Below are positions 45,092-55,555 of a DNA stretch of 64,000 bases, piece after piece. The stretch covers positions 62,001-126,000 of the forward strand of contig CASIAI010000008.1 of the NCBI GenBank assembly GCA_949372655.1, read 5' to 3'. How positions within the stretch are numbered: the first letter of the stretch is position 1; the number at the start of each line of letters is the position of its first letter. Under the pieces are notes generated by a model. It saw nothing but the letters and a program-made list of their open reading frames with translations, was not told the origin of the DNA and ran no database searches. The position numbers were made by a program, and so were the translations under genes. The DNA comes from Candidatus Poseidoniaceae archaeon (GTDB taxonomy: Archaea > Thermoplasmatota > Poseidoniia > Poseidoniales > Poseidoniaceae).

Positions 45092-45535
45092 TTATTCGTA
45101 GAGAATATCGCCTTTAGCGTCCAATAATTCAACAGTTAATCCTGCTGCTCTTCCCTGGATTATTATCTCGTCGTGAAGAGTATCGGAGAAATCATCTAGA
45201 GCTCCCAAGGCAGTAATGCCTGCAACATCAGTTAACTGATCGATTAAGTGATTCAAAACACAACTTACTCCATATGCTTGCCCAGCCCTAAAGGCATGGT
45301 CTACGCCACCAATCTCGGGCTCTTCAGCCTTCATTCTCAGCATTACTTGCTGTGAGTAGGCTACTAAAGCGCCATAAATAGATTCGATTATCTTTGCTGC
45401 TTCAAGATCTCCAAGGAGCATTTGCGCCTCACTTAAGGCGACTCTAACTGCTTGACCATAGGTTCCATGGGCCCCTATTACGTCTGATGTTTCCTTCTGC
45501 ATTGCTTGGTCGATGAGAGTTTTCCAGTCTTCCAT
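45092..45535 (-). CDS. Hypothetical all-helical protein
   Basis: No family is recognised. The 147 residues are almost entirely helical (VRVALSEAQMLLGDLEAAKI, YGALVAYSQQVMLRMKAEEP, SCVLNHLIDQLTDVAGITAL), soluble, with no signal peptide. It lies alone between the ribosomal operon and the giant TSP3 protein, with its own short promoter region. Confidence 0.65.
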   Translation of the reverse strand: MEDWKTLIDQAMQKETSDVIGAHGTYGQAVRVALSEAQMLLGDLEAAKIIESIYGALVAYSQQVMLRMKAEEPEIGGVDHAFRAGQAYGVSCVLNHLIDQLTDVAGITALGALDDFSDTLHDEIIIQGRAAGLTVELLDAKGDILYE

Positions 45536-45596
45536 GAAACACCCACGCCCGACATGCTCCTTGAAGGTTCGGAAGGTTTTACTAACTAATTAGTAA

Positions 45597-48500
45597 TCAA
45601 ATCTTGAAATCTGTACCTTCGCCTTCAACGATACCTGCTTGACGTACTGAACCGTCAGCAGCAACGAATTCTCCAGCCTTGACTTGGTTGTCATATAGGT
45701 TGACGTCTTCGAATCTCTTAACCAAGACACCTTCTCCAAGAGCCATAGTCAACGTTCTAACAATCGTATCTAGAGTTTGCAAAGCACGGTCTCTGTGGCT
45801 TGCATCTATGGTGTGGTCAGAATATCTTGCTTCTTCGAAAATTGTCAAAAAGCCGTCTAATTGCTCACTTGGAACCATGTTGAATGCTGTTCTAACCGCT
45901 GCTTCGAATTCACGAGTCGTTTCGTAAACCTTCTTCATAAAGCCATACTTACGGAAGTGTCTAACCAAATTCTTGTAACAATCAAAAATGGCTGCAATGA
46001 ACTCATTGCTTGCTTCTAATTGTAACATTGTGTCGGTCAAAATACCCTTAAGAGCTTGTACTTGTCTTCTAGCTTGAGCCCTTTGATAGTATAATGCTCC
46101 ACCAATAACCAATGCCATGAGTAAGATTACTAATGCCATGGTATTTCCAGGTGTAAAGAAACCGGTATTGGATGAAACTGAAATTGGCTCACTCCACTGA
46201 ATTTCGTGAGTGATATTATCATCGGAAGGAGCAAAGAAAGTAGATCCAGGATAATAAGCGATGATACGCCATCTTCCATCACAATCTTTTCCTCCACAGC
46301 TTCTTCCATCAAATGGCCATTCAAAGCGGGCAACACCTTGTTCATTGGTCTTAGACTTATTTTCTCCGTCAGTAACCCAACTTCCATTGTTGAAGTATTG
46401 GCGTAAGAAAATAACTTCCTCATTTTCAACAGCAAGATCTAATCTATCTCTTAGTAATGCAACTTCTCCAACTACGTTGTCTCCTTCATACAATCCATTG
46501 TCTCCAATATAACTCCATGTTTGCTTGACTTGAAGGTCGACTCTAGACCTAACAAGGATATTTACATCTGTGAACGAACCATTCAGGGCACTTGAAGCGT
46601 CTTTGTCACAGCCACCAGGTACGTTTGCATCCGGTTCGAATGCCACACGAAGTGTTCTGTAACCTTCTGTCTTCCCACCTGTGGTTTCAACACCTTTCAG
46701 TGTTGGATTTTGTAATGGGTCTCCACTGAACCACTCGATTGTACCGTCAATATTACTGGTTCTAATCGTTGCAATAGGCCTGATATTAGACTCTGGGTCT
46801 AGATAGATGTTTAGGCACTTTCCGCCAACCCATTGACCGTTAGTCTGAGTTAGACGTGCATCAATATGGAAGGATTCCTTCAAGAATAAGCGGTAATATT
46901 CCGTTCCATTAGGAGCGATATATTTGTCCTCTGTTGACTTGAATGGTCCTACTTCGCTAATATCAATTGTTGAATTCGAAAATACTTCAAACTCTGTCTG
47001 TAATGTTTTGTTAGAGTATCTGTATCTGTCGTTGTTTTCAGTATCCCATGCTGAGTAAGTTACTGTAACTCTCGCTTTACCTGCAATAACTCCTGATAGT
47101 TCACAATCAATCGAGAAATAACCATTGATGTCAGTATAACCTTCTTCACATCCCTGTACTCCTGAATCACCATTAACCATTTCATATTGAACTCTTACCT
47201 TTCTGTTGGTTAGGTTAGTTCCGAGTTCATCTTGTAACTGTCCAGTAACCATCATGTCCTTTTCTTCAACTTGACCTGTTGCTGGGTTGACTTCACTTGT
47301 GTATACTATCTGGTCTTCGACCATCAAAGTAGTTCTTCCAATTAGAGAAAATCCATTCGCGTTATTAGTCATCAAAACACGATATTGCTCACTGTTAGGT
47401 ATCGAAGAACAAGGGTCCCATGATCCACCTAGTGTACGGATGTTGATGTTAGGGTCAAGAAGAGCACAGCCTTCATTCGGCAAATTTTCTTCAAACCTTA
47501 GAATGACATTTACCGGCCCGAAACCATCAGGTAAGAAACCTGCAGGGTCACTTCTAAGTAAACTTGGGTTTAATGGGCTGATATTAGCCTTTAGGCATCC
47601 AATACTTTCTTCTCGACTCAAACCGTTCTTGTCAGTATCTCTATCTGCAAAGCCATCATCATTACCATCATAGAAGCACAGATGAGAATTATCTGGTTGC
47701 TGGGATGGTAGTGTCAAGAACCCTGCTGAAGGTGCTACTGTAGCTACAACTTGACGATATGCGACTCCATTGAAATCTGTCCCTTCGAATATTATATCGA
47801 CCAGTCCCCCGCTAGGGCTGTTTGCACCATTCAGGTTTGTCGGAGTTGTTCCACTCGCGGCGTCATCTGTAATTAGCGCCGTAAAGTCCCAATTATCTCC
47901 TGACTGCCGTAAATTATCACTAGTTGTAGACACTGTAATATTGGTTCTTGAAATTACCCAAATCGATTGGCTAATCGAAGAACCTTTGAGGTTTGAAGAG
48001 CCTGGGAATTCAAACTGAAGAGTAAAGTTACCAAGTGAATCAGTACCATTAATCTCGAATGGGATTTCAAAGAACCCTCTATCATCGGTGTAATTGATTC
48101 CGGTTCTACCATCAAAAGACCAAGTATAGTTAACTGGTGCATTGGGAACTGCTTGATTAGCATTATCCAGTAATTTCGCTTGAACAAGATTTGTCGTATT
48201 TCGGTATAATCTTGGAATTGAAGTCATTTCGAATTTCGTTGTTCCAATAACTGAAACGTTGATATATGCTCCAGTTGGCGATAAAGTACTGGTGTTTCCA
48301 GTGAAATAGTAAGATGAACTTGTGAAGTCGACTCTCATTCCATATGTCTTAGCAGGGTATTCGGTTGGTTGCCATGTGAAGTTGTAATCATAAAGTGCAT
48401 CACAAGTTGAACATGCCTTCTTTGGAGGGGCTGTAAATTGTGTCTCGCCCGAACCAATGAATTGCTTATTACCATCAACATCTACTTGCAGAGCGATAGG

Positions 48501-51500
48501 GTCTGCATCCCAAGGTTCATTCGTTCTATTGGTTACTGAACCAGTCATTCGTAATGTTTCTCCAGTATTCATTTCAGGAACTATCTCACATCTTGTCTCA
48601 CTTTCTAAATCGAAAGGATCGACCTTGCCACAAGGTGGTAGGTTTGTTTCCCCACCATTGACAATCGCGATCAGCCATGCATCGCCATTTGTCGAGATAA
48701 ACGGCCTTAGTTTGGCCGCTTCACCTGAAAGACTCGCTAGGTTTCCATCCCAATTTGTTGGATATGGTTTTGAAGCAGAAACTGTATTGAAATCTAAGCC
48801 GGCATTAGTCAATGCTTGAGAATGGAATAGTGTCGCCCAATTTCCAAAGAATCCATTATTGTTGTTTATTGTTGAGTCCCAGTAGTAAACAGGATTAGTT
48901 CCAGGAACTAACATGGAACCATAGATATTCATCCTATGCATCACTCTAACACCTTCAGGTTCTGTATCGTCTCCATGCATGTAGGGGAACGGCCATTCTG
49001 ATGCTATTTCTGGCCTTACACTACCAATAACTTGGTAATCACCCGCTGGTAGTGTGGTATTGGAATACAGGCTTGTGAAATTACCTGTTATTGGTTGTCC
49101 CGTATTAGCGTCAGTAACAATTACGTGTTTCTTATTCAGGTCGTCCCAGATAATCTCTTCATAACCACCTGGCAACTGACCTACGCCATTGTCTAGGCTC
49201 GCATTTCTGCGTATCTGCTTCCAAGTTCCGTTAATCCCTATATCTTGTACAAAGGTTACCGAGGCAAATCCTCTATTATCTGTTCTGTAACCATTTCCAT
49301 CTAATCCACTAAAGTTAGTCGGGGTAGAAAGATTACCAAATGGGCCACCTCTTACAGTGAATGTTATTGGAATATTGTTGATTAGTTTAGTGTAATCTCC
49401 TCTTTGGGTATCTGCGGTGTAGTGCGCCCAAAAGTCAATCTTGAATGGTTGTTCACTGCTCTTGAAAGCACCCATAGGGGCTATGTTAGCAGTCAAGTTT
49501 GCTTCAGCACCGACCAGATATTCTTGAGACCTGTTTCCATTGAAAGCAAATAATTCAGTAACTTCAGCATATACCTTGTAAGTTGAACTATCTCCAACTG
49601 TTAACATTTCAGGGTAGATATACTGGTTATAGCTGAAATTTCCGAAGTTGTTAGTAGGTACATAAATCGATTCAATAGCTGTTGTTCCATTGTTTGCCCA
49701 TTCGATGTTTATCTGAATAGGTACGTTTGGCGCAGGCTCATAAACCAATGTAACTGGATTTACCCAGTCTACGTGCCCAGTGAATCTTTGTGGTGTTTGG
49801 GCATCAATCCAAAGCGTGCTTGGAGCATCAAGAGTTATGAAAGTTGGAGATTTATCATCCTCATCCAAGATACAATCATTATTTGAGTCCCAGTCACTAG
49901 AGGGGCCGCCATTATAACAAGGAGAAGATAGTTGATTCTCTTCCAAATGGTCAAAGTCGACATCCTCCAATGTATCATTATCGTCATCAGTATCAATAGC
50001 ATCAGGACCAACCGAACTATCAGATGGATTAGCTAATGCTTCACCATCACCGAAGTCATCATGGTCCCAAGGATTGGTTGAATTACGGTTAAATCGGATA
50101 GGCCAAACTAGGATTTCATCTATATCTTCCATCCCATCTTGATCGTCATCAATATCAATATCGTCTCTGAGACCGTCATTATCATGGTCAAACGCAGCAT
50201 TCAGTCCGTTTGTATTAATTTCAACAGTGTTATTTATGCCATCAGCATCCCAATCATCGTCGTTCCAGTCAGTAATGTTATCATTATCATGGTCCCATGT
50301 TGAGCCTTCTTCTCCGATAAAGCAACCTGGTAGTAATTCTTGAGTCCAATCGTCTATACCGTTATTATCGTCGTCATAGTCTTCGCCGTCTGGCACGCCA
50401 TCATTATCATTATCAACATCGTAAAATTTAGGGTTTTGATATCCTTGAGTCATTTCTCCTCTGTCCCAGACTGCTTGGAAGAAACCATCGTCATCAGCAT
50501 CCGCATCATTACCATCGTCATCATTATCGACACAGTTTGTTCCTGTGAAGAAGGAGGCACCTTGTGGTAGATTGATTGAAGCGTCATCATCTAAGTCATC
50601 GTTGGAATCTATTTCGAAATAATCCCAAATTCCATCATTATCATCATCGACATCATACCAATCATAAACGCCATCAGCATCATCATCAATATCGAGTGTA
50701 TTGTTAAATCCGTCTCCATCAATGTCAGGGTCAACGTCATTTTGGTCAATATCTGCCCCTAATTCGTCTGGGAAATCTTGTTGCGGTCCGTTATCGGAAT
50801 TCCAATTCCAACCTTGGACTCCTAACTCGAGACCTAGCCATACATTGAATGCATCTCTATTATTCTGCATTTGGGTATATGAGATACCTGCATCAACCAC
50901 ATCATCGTTACCATAGTCATAATGCCAACATCCACCTTGCGCACCTGGAGTACAACTCCAGTTATTGGAAAGCCCACCGCTAGTAGCGCCTTGGTCTAAG
51001 CCAGCATCGGGACGAGTGGAAAACGGAAGCCCCAGTTGAGCATTTACTCCATTTAGAGGCATCTGATATGCAAAGGCATACAGATATCCACACGAGTATC
51101 CTGAATTGAAGTTACCAGCAGTCCATCCACAAGTGGAAAGATTGAATGTTCCTCCAAGTTTAGGGTCATCAATATCTAATATTCCATCATTACCTTCGTC
51201 TTGGTCCCACCAATCGGGCAGTCCATCGCCGTCTTGGTCTACATCTAATCCATTGATTAAAGAATCTCCATCTGTATCGATATCCCATTCATTACCACCA
51301 TTTCTTGAAGACCACCTAGATAGTAAGAACCAGTAGAATTCAGGGACTACTCCGGGGGTTACTGGTTGTGTACTTCCATCATATCCGTTGTAATTCAAAA
51401 CCATATTTTCGAAAGGGTTGTGTTGGAAAACCATGTTCCAATAGTCGGAAAAGTTGTCTGAGTAACCTTGTCCATCGTCTGAACCATCTAGATTACCGCC

Positions 51501-53525
51501 ATCAGTTACTGGATAATAAGGAGTATAAAAACCATCATTTTGGTCGAAATCTACTACTCCACAGTTACCATCATCAGGATCATACAAGTCCGAAAGACCA
51601 TCGTTATCGTCATCCCAGTCTATACTGTTTTCAAGACCATCACCGTCTATGTCGGAGTCCAAGTTATTGGGGCCATCGTCACGATATAGTGCACCATTAA
51701 TAGCATGCAAATCTGCATCGTTATCGAAATCACAGTCCCAATCGATATCCAATATATCGATTATACCGTCATTATCATCATCTATGTCGTCCCAATTTAG
51801 GACTCCATCTCCATCCCAATCGTTAAATTGTGAAAATGAGGCCCTTCTTGTTATACATCTTGGATCTGGATTTGTTGGAATTGGATTAGCTTGAGTTGGA
51901 CAGTTCCAAGAGGCTACATCAGTGGTTGTATCTAAGGGGAAAGAGTCGTTTTCATTTTGGATTTGGTCATTGTCCAAATCATACTCGAAATTAGATTGGT
52001 CGCCGCTAACCGCGATATCTCCTAAGTTATCGGGGGACGGTGTTCCTCCCATGTCAGGGTCTAACCAATCATATATTGCGTTATAATTCAAGTCAAAAGG
52101 CCTTAGTCTATCGTCGTCTAAGTCAGAATCATAATCAATCTCACAGTCTAAGCCAGCAATGCCATCACTATCTCCACCTGGGGTTTGATATGAGCCTGAA
52201 TCATTGGCCCTTGTATAGTCATTTAGTCCATCGGAGTTGAAGTCAACAACAACGCATACATCAGGAATACCATCGTTATCATCGTCTGGATCTGACATAT
52301 CTAGAATTGTATCATTGTCATCATCGGTATCCGAACTGTCCGGTATTCCATCGTTATCGTTATCCGGGTCTAAGAAATTTGGAATACCGTCGCCATCTAA
52401 ATCACCATCAATGATTTGAGTGAATGAGGGTGTCCCTTGAGAAGTAATAGTTGCTTCCTCTTCTAAGGCAGAGAAATAGCCAGAGCTTGTTGCTGTTGCT
52501 GCATTAACTCTGTTTGCCTCCCATATTACGTAGTCTACGCCACCAGAGTAAGTAAGATACTCATTTGGTTGCCATACTCGAGAAGCATTGTAGAACTCTG
52601 CATTTGCTGCCATGCTACCAGTAAGCGTTGAGTCGTATGGGTGTTCGTCCTCGACGTCCAAAACGCCGTCACCGTCATCATCATCATCAAAGTAGTCTCG
52701 GACTCCATCGCCATCTAAATCGCATGGCCATGTGAATTGGTCTATACGGCCATCATTATCATCATCTTCATCGTATCTGTCTGCGCCAGAGCCGTCTCCA
52801 TCTTCATCGGTAACACCATCGTTATCGTGGTCCATTGGGTTTTGATCAGCAAGATATCCTGCTCCAACCGGGGTGTTAGTCCATGGATGAACTATAGAAG
52901 GATCAAGATATCTATCCGTGCTTACATTGAGCGGGTCAAGGCCGGATGCTTCAAGAGCTGCTATATCCAAAGGTCCTTCTAAAATTCCATCATTGTCATC
53001 GTCCCAGTCATCTACATCCAAACTTCCATCATTATCGTGATCTAGAGGGTCAGTGCCATAGCACCCGTCGAACCTTTCCAGTAAATCATAAATTCCATCA
53101 TTATCATCATCTAAATCATTCAGGTCATTGATTCCATCATTATCGTGGTCTTCTTTGTTGGACTCCTCAAGGAAAATAGAGTATGTGTCTGAAAGTGCTG
53201 CGAGAGCTGCGAGGTCATATATTACTCCTGAAGAAACTCCAGCATCAGTCCACATAATATCATGAATGGCTGGATGTGGTTGAGGCGGTAAGTGTTGGTT
53301 TATGTTGACTAGAGTCCCTTGACCAGAAGGTTGTTGTCCAAGTTCAACACCTTCCTTGTCCAACAAGTCTCCATCAGTAAAAGTGAATCTAGGAGATTCT
53401 TCTTCACTACTGAAGTCTTGAACTAGAGATAATGTCGTACTTGACATCATTAAGAATACTAATATTAAAGATAAGGTTAGTTTTTGGCGACTTCGTATTT
53501 TTTCTTCGTTAGTAATTGAAAGCAT
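45597..53525 (-). CDS. Giant 2,642-residue surface protein with TSP3 repeats, Ig-like domains and DUF4129-like cytoplasmic tail
   Basis: A cleavable or anchor helix near residues 14-35 (LTLSLILVFLMMSSTTLSL) begins the protein. Residues ~125-1230 hold dozens of aspartate-rich TSP3-type Ca2+ motifs (DHDNDGINDLNDLDDDNDG type), separated by aromatic segments. From ~1250 to ~2430 come Ig/FN3-like beta domains ('GYRTDNRGFASVTFVQD', 'TDINGYFSIDCEL'). A membrane helix (TMALVILLMALVIGGALYY) near 2460 is followed by ~180 cytoplasmic residues matching the DUF4129 pattern ('FLTIFEEARYSDHTIDASHR'). AGGTG precedes ATG 53525. It is probably a Ca2+-stiffened cell-surface fibre or adhesin. The tail suggests a link to intracellular partners. 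The role is inferred. Confidence 0.88.
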   Translation of the reverse strand: MLSITNEEKIRSRQKLTLSLILVFLMMSSTTLSLVQDFSSEEESPRFTFTDGDLLDKEGVELGQQPSGQGTLVNINQHLPPQPHPAIHDIMWTDAGVSSGVIYDLAALAALSDTYSIFLEESNKEDHDNDGINDLNDLDDDNDGIYDLLERFDGCYGTDPLDHDNDGSLDVDDWDDDNDGILEGPLDIAALEASGLDPLNVSTDRYLDPSIVHPWTNTPVGAGYLADQNPMDHDNDGVTDEDGDGSGADRYDEDDDNDGRIDQFTWPCDLDGDGVRDYFDDDDDGDGVLDVEDEHPYDSTLTGSMAANAEFYNASRVWQPNEYLTYSGGVDYVIWEANRVNAATATSSGYFSALEEEATITSQGTPSFTQIIDGDLDGDGIPNFLDPDNDNDGIPDSSDTDDDNDTILDMSDPDDDNDGIPDVCVVVDFNSDGLNDYTRANDSGSYQTPGGDSDGIAGLDCEIDYDSDLDDDRLRPFDLNYNAIYDWLDPDMGGTPSPDNLGDIAVSGDQSNFEYDLDNDQIQNENDSFPLDTTTDVASWNCPTQANPIPTNPDPRCITRRASFSQFNDWDGDGVLNWDDIDDDNDGIIDILDIDWDCDFDNDADLHAINGALYRDDGPNNLDSDIDGDGLENSIDWDDDNDGLSDLYDPDDGNCGVVDFDQNDGFYTPYYPVTDGGNLDGSDDGQGYSDNFSDYWNMVFQHNPFENMVLNYNGYDGSTQPVTPGVVPEFYWFLLSRWSSRNGGNEWDIDTDGDSLINGLDVDQDGDGLPDWWDQDEGNDGILDIDDPKLGGTFNLSTCGWTAGNFNSGYSCGYLYAFAYQMPLNGVNAQLGLPFSTRPDAGLDQGATSGGLSNNWSCTPGAQGGCWHYDYGNDDVVDAGISYTQMQNNRDAFNVWLGLELGVQGWNWNSDNGPQQDFPDELGADIDQNDVDPDIDGDGFNNTLDIDDDADGVYDWYDVDDDNDGIWDYFEIDSNDDLDDDASINLPQGASFFTGTNCVDNDDDGNDADADDDGFFQAVWDRGEMTQGYQNPKFYDVDNDNDGVPDGEDYDDDNNGIDDWTQELLPGCFIGEEGSTWDHDNDNITDWNDDDWDADGINNTVEINTNGLNAAFDHDNDGLRDDIDIDDDQDGMEDIDEILVWPIRFNRNSTNPWDHDDFGDGEALANPSDSSVGPDAIDTDDDNDTLEDVDFDHLEENQLSSPCYNGGPSSDWDSNNDCILDEDDKSPTFITLDAPSTLWIDAQTPQRFTGHVDWVNPVTLVYEPAPNVPIQINIEWANNGTTAIESIYVPTNNFGNFSYNQYIYPEMLTVGDSSTYKVYAEVTELFAFNGNRSQEYLVGAEANLTANIAPMGAFKSSEQPFKIDFWAHYTADTQRGDYTKLINNIPITFTVRGGPFGNLSTPTNFSGLDGNGYRTDNRGFASVTFVQDIGINGTWKQIRRNASLDNGVGQLPGGYEEIIWDDLNKKHVIVTDANTGQPITGNFTSLYSNTTLPAGDYQVIGSVRPEIASEWPFPYMHGDDTEPEGVRVMHRMNIYGSMLVPGTNPVYYWDSTINNNNGFFGNWATLFHSQALTNAGLDFNTVSASKPYPTNWDGNLASLSGEAAKLRPFISTNGDAWLIAIVNGGETNLPPCGKVDPFDLESETRCEIVPEMNTGETLRMTGSVTNRTNEPWDADPIALQVDVDGNKQFIGSGETQFTAPPKKACSTCDALYDYNFTWQPTEYPAKTYGMRVDFTSSSYYFTGNTSTLSPTGAYINVSVIGTTKFEMTSIPRLYRNTTNLVQAKLLDNANQAVPNAPVNYTWSFDGRTGINYTDDRGFFEIPFEINGTDSLGNFTLQFEFPGSSNLKGSSISQSIWVISRTNITVSTTSDNLRQSGDNWDFTALITDDAASGTTPTNLNGANSPSGGLVDIIFEGTDFNGVAYRQVVATVAPSAGFLTLPSQQPDNSHLCFYDGNDDGFADRDTDKNGLSREESIGCLKANISPLNPSLLRSDPAGFLPDGFGPVNVILRFEENLPNEGCALLDPNINIRTLGGSWDPCSSIPNSEQYRVLMTNNANGFSLIGRTTLMVEDQIVYTSEVNPATGQVEEKDMMVTGQLQDELGTNLTNRKVRVQYEMVNGDSGVQGCEEGYTDINGYFSIDCELSGVIAGKARVTVTYSAWDTENNDRYRYSNKTLQTEFEVFSNSTIDISEVGPFKSTEDKYIAPNGTEYYRLFLKESFHIDARLTQTNGQWVGGKCLNIYLDPESNIRPIATIRTSNIDGTIEWFSGDPLQNPTLKGVETTGGKTEGYRTLRVAFEPDANVPGGCDKDASSALNGSFTDVNILVRSRVDLQVKQTWSYIGDNGLYEGDNVVGEVALLRDRLDLAVENEEVIFLRQYFNNGSWVTDGENKSKTNEQGVARFEWPFDGRSCGGKDCDGRWRIIAYYPGSTFFAPSDDNITHEIQWSEPISVSSNTGFFTPGNTMALVILLMALVIGGALYYQRAQARRQVQALKGILTDTMLQLEASNEFIAAIFDCYKNLVRHFRKYGFMKKVYETTREFEAAVRTAFNMVPSEQLDGFLTIFEEARYSDHTIDASHRDRALQTLDTIVRTLTMALGEGVLVKRFEDVNLYDNQVKAGEFVAADGSVRQAGIVEGEGTDFKI

Positions 53526-53656
53526 TTCAGCACCTGTCCGTCAACCAGCGAATGAAGTACACTATATCAACGCGAAGGGTATAATCGATACTTGCGTATC
53601 AACATAGAGAATAAGTATCAATCCCGATTAGTGATTGAAATTAAAAGAAATAAAGG

Positions 53657-53688
53657 GGTTCCCTGGAGGGCTAACCCTCCAGAGAACC
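53657..53688 (-). terminator. Strong hairpin followed by U-rich stretch
   Basis: The stem ggttccctggaggg / ccctccagagaacc pairs 13 of 14 positions around the loop ctaa. On the minus strand it is followed by cctttatttctttt, so it can serve as the terminator of the gene 53733-55526. Confidence 0.75.
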
Positions 53689-53732
53689 ATTAACCAATAC
53701 CTCGGCATTGGTGAAACGTGGTTATATCTTTT

Positions 53733-55526
53733 TCACAGTTCCAAAGTATCGATGATTCCGTCATTATCGTCATCATCGTCTTCGTTGTCGTCCAAAGCAT
53801 CATTATCGTGGTCAAATTGACCAGTTAAATCGTTACCGTCGTTGTTTTCGAACCAGTCTGAAAGACCGTCGTTATCATCGTCAGTATCTGCCATGTCAGT
53901 ATATCCATCGTTATCGTGGTCATAGCGATAGCTAGTAGATGTTGCACCGCCGATCTCCTCGGTATCGAGGATATCGTCGTTATCGTCATCTACGTCAACG
54001 CCATCGTCCAATCCGTCATTGTCGTGGTCACGTCTGCGGTCTTCACCAGCATCCATTACACCGTTTCCATTCGAATCTTCCCAATCATTACGGTTGTCAA
54101 TTCCATCATTATCAATGTCCAAATCGACTACGTCGGAAATTCCGTCGTTGTCTTGATCGTAGATGTCAGTGTTTGGATTTCCGTCAGTAACTTCTTGTTG
54201 GTCATCTATTCCATCACCATCATCGTCGTTATCTTCGTTATCATCAATTCCATCATTATCATGGTCCATTGGGTTTTGATCTACATCGTTAGGGATTCCG
54301 TCATTATCGTTGTCGTTATCGACATCGTCAGGAATTCCATCACCGTCATTATCGTTTTCACCGTTTAGATCTTGGTTATCAAGCTGTTGACCTTGTTGCT
54401 GGTCTGATTGTTGGCCTTGTTGGCCTTGTTGTCCATTTTGGGTTTGACCTTGTTGTTGCTCGTTTTGACCGTTTTGGTTTTCACCATTCTGATCTTGCTC
54501 GCCTTGTTGTTCTTGTTGACCGCCTTGTTCGCCGCCTTGTTGTTGTTGACCTTGTCCATTGTCTTGTTGTTCACCTTGTTCGCCTTGACCTTGTTCGCCT
54601 TGACCTTGCTGACCTTGTTGACCTTGTTGTCCCTCTTGTCCGGATTGACCTTGTTGACCTTGCTCGCCTTGACCTTGCTCGCCTTGACCTTGTTCTCCTT
54701 GGCCACCTTGCTCGCCTTGTCCTTGCTCACCTTGGCCTTGTCCTTGGCCTTGTTGTTGGCCTTGTCCTTGGCCTTCGCCTTGTCCTTCGCCTTGTCCTTG
54801 GCCTTCGCCTTGTCCTTGGCCTTGTCCTTGGCCTTGTCCTTGTCCTTGTCCTTGTCCTTGTCCTTGTCCTTGGCCTTGTCCTTGTCCTTGTCCTTGTCCT
54901 TGTCCTTGTCCTTGGCCTTGTCCTTGGCCTTGTCCTTGTCCTTGTCCTTGTCCTTGTCCTTGTCCTTGTCCTTGGCCTTGTCCTTGTCCTTGGCCTTCAC
55001 CTTGTGGGTTTTCAGTCTCTCCTCCAGCATCGGATTCTCCGCCACCATTGGTTCCACCATTCCCGGAGCCTTGGCCTGATTCGCTAAAATCAGGGTCATA
55101 AGCATCAGGAATACCGTCACCGTCGGAGTCAGAGTATTCGCCATCGTTTGGATCTGTTGGGTAAGAGTCGGTATTATCCGGCTTACCGTCACCATCGGTG
55201 TCAGAGTTGTTCGGATTAGTTCCAGCTGCATACTCTTGGGAGTTGGATAATCCATCTCCATCAGGGTCTGCGTTGCCATCTCCGCCATTTGTTGGGTTCA
55301 GTCCATTCGAGACTTCCCAGCCATCTGGGAGTCCGTCGCCATCGCTATCAGCATTGTTTATGTTAGTACCTTGGTTTTGTTCTTCAGCATTTGTCAAACC
55401 GTCTCCGTCAAAATCGGCACCGCCATCTGACGGGTCATTCGGGTCGGATCCAGTTCCACTAACTGCAGTAAATGCAGATATACTGAGGAATAAAGCCATT
55501 AGCACGCTTATCATTTTCGTTTTCAT
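53733..55526 (-). CDS. Secreted TSP3-repeat protein with long Gly-Gln tract
   Basis: A signal peptide (MISVLMALFLSISAFTAVSG) precedes residues ~30-150 of TSP3-like Ca2+ motifs (DFDGDGLTNAEE, DSDGDGLPDGWE, DTDGDGKPDN). A ~215-residue low-complexity region follows, first almost pure Gly-Gln then Gly-Gln-Glu-Asn. A second set of TSP3 motifs runs from ~390 to the end (DNDGDGIPDDVDNDNDNDG). There is no C-terminal helix or sorting tail, so it is either released or held by other surface proteins. It ends 207 bp before the giant TSP3 gene and is followed by a strong terminator hairpin. A Ca2+-binding matrix or flexible spacer role is inferred. Confidence 0.87.
   Translation of the reverse strand: MKTKMISVLMALFLSISAFTAVSGTGSDPNDPSDGGADFDGDGLTNAEEQNQGTNINNADSDGDGLPDGWEVSNGLNPTNGGDGNADPDGDGLSNSQEYAAGTNPNNSDTDGDGKPDNTDSYPTDPNDGEYSDSDGDGIPDAYDPDFSESGQGSGNGGTNGGGESDAGGETENPQGEGQGQGQGQGQGQGQGQGQGQGQGQGQGQGQGQGQGQGQGQGQGQGQGQGQGQGQGQGQGQGQGEGQGQGEGQGEGQGQGQQQGQGQGQGEQGQGEQGGQGEQGQGEQGQGEQGQQGQSGQEGQQGQQGQQGQGEQGQGEQGEQQDNGQGQQQQGGEQGGQQEQQGEQDQNGENQNGQNEQQQGQTQNGQQGQQGQQSDQQQGQQLDNQDLNGENDNDGDGIPDDVDNDNDNDGIPNDVDQNPMDHDNDGIDDNEDNDDDGDGIDDQQEVTDGNPNTDIYDQDNDGISDVVDLDIDNDGIDNRNDWEDSNGNGVMDAGEDRRRDHDNDGLDDGVDVDDDNDDILDTEEIGGATSTSYRYDHDNDGYTDMADTDDDNDGLSDWFENNDGNDLTGQFDHDNDALDDNEDDDDDNDGIIDTLEL
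54373..55004 (-). repeat. Low-complexity Gly-Gln coding tract
   Basis: Hexanucleotide-type repeats (ccttgt / ccttgg on the plus strand) encode mainly Gly-Gln from about 54730 to 55000. The rest is a looser Gly/Gln/Glu/Asn region. The tract makes long spurious ORFs in the other frames (54365-55288 minus, 54408-55079 plus). Confidence 0.9.
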
Positions 55527-55555
55527 GTTTTTTCACTTTCCTATTTTGGTTTGTT

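Noticed and set aside
53916-54368. Plus-strand 150-codon Val/Ile-rich ORF
   Set aside because: It is antisense to TSP3 repeats. Asp/Asn codons read as Val/Ile on the opposite strand, the same artefact as at 50340-50570 and 52737-52982.
54408-55079. Plus-strand 223-codon ORF of Leu/Ala/Ser that looks like a membrane protein
   Set aside because: It is an antisense reading of the same repeat tract. Its hydrophobicity comes from the hexanucleotide composition.
54365-55288. Minus-strand 307-codon ORF rich in Lys/Asp
   Set aside because: It is the frame-shifted reading of the Gly-Gln repeat tract of the secreted protein 53733-55526. The real frame has a signal peptide and TSP3 motifs.
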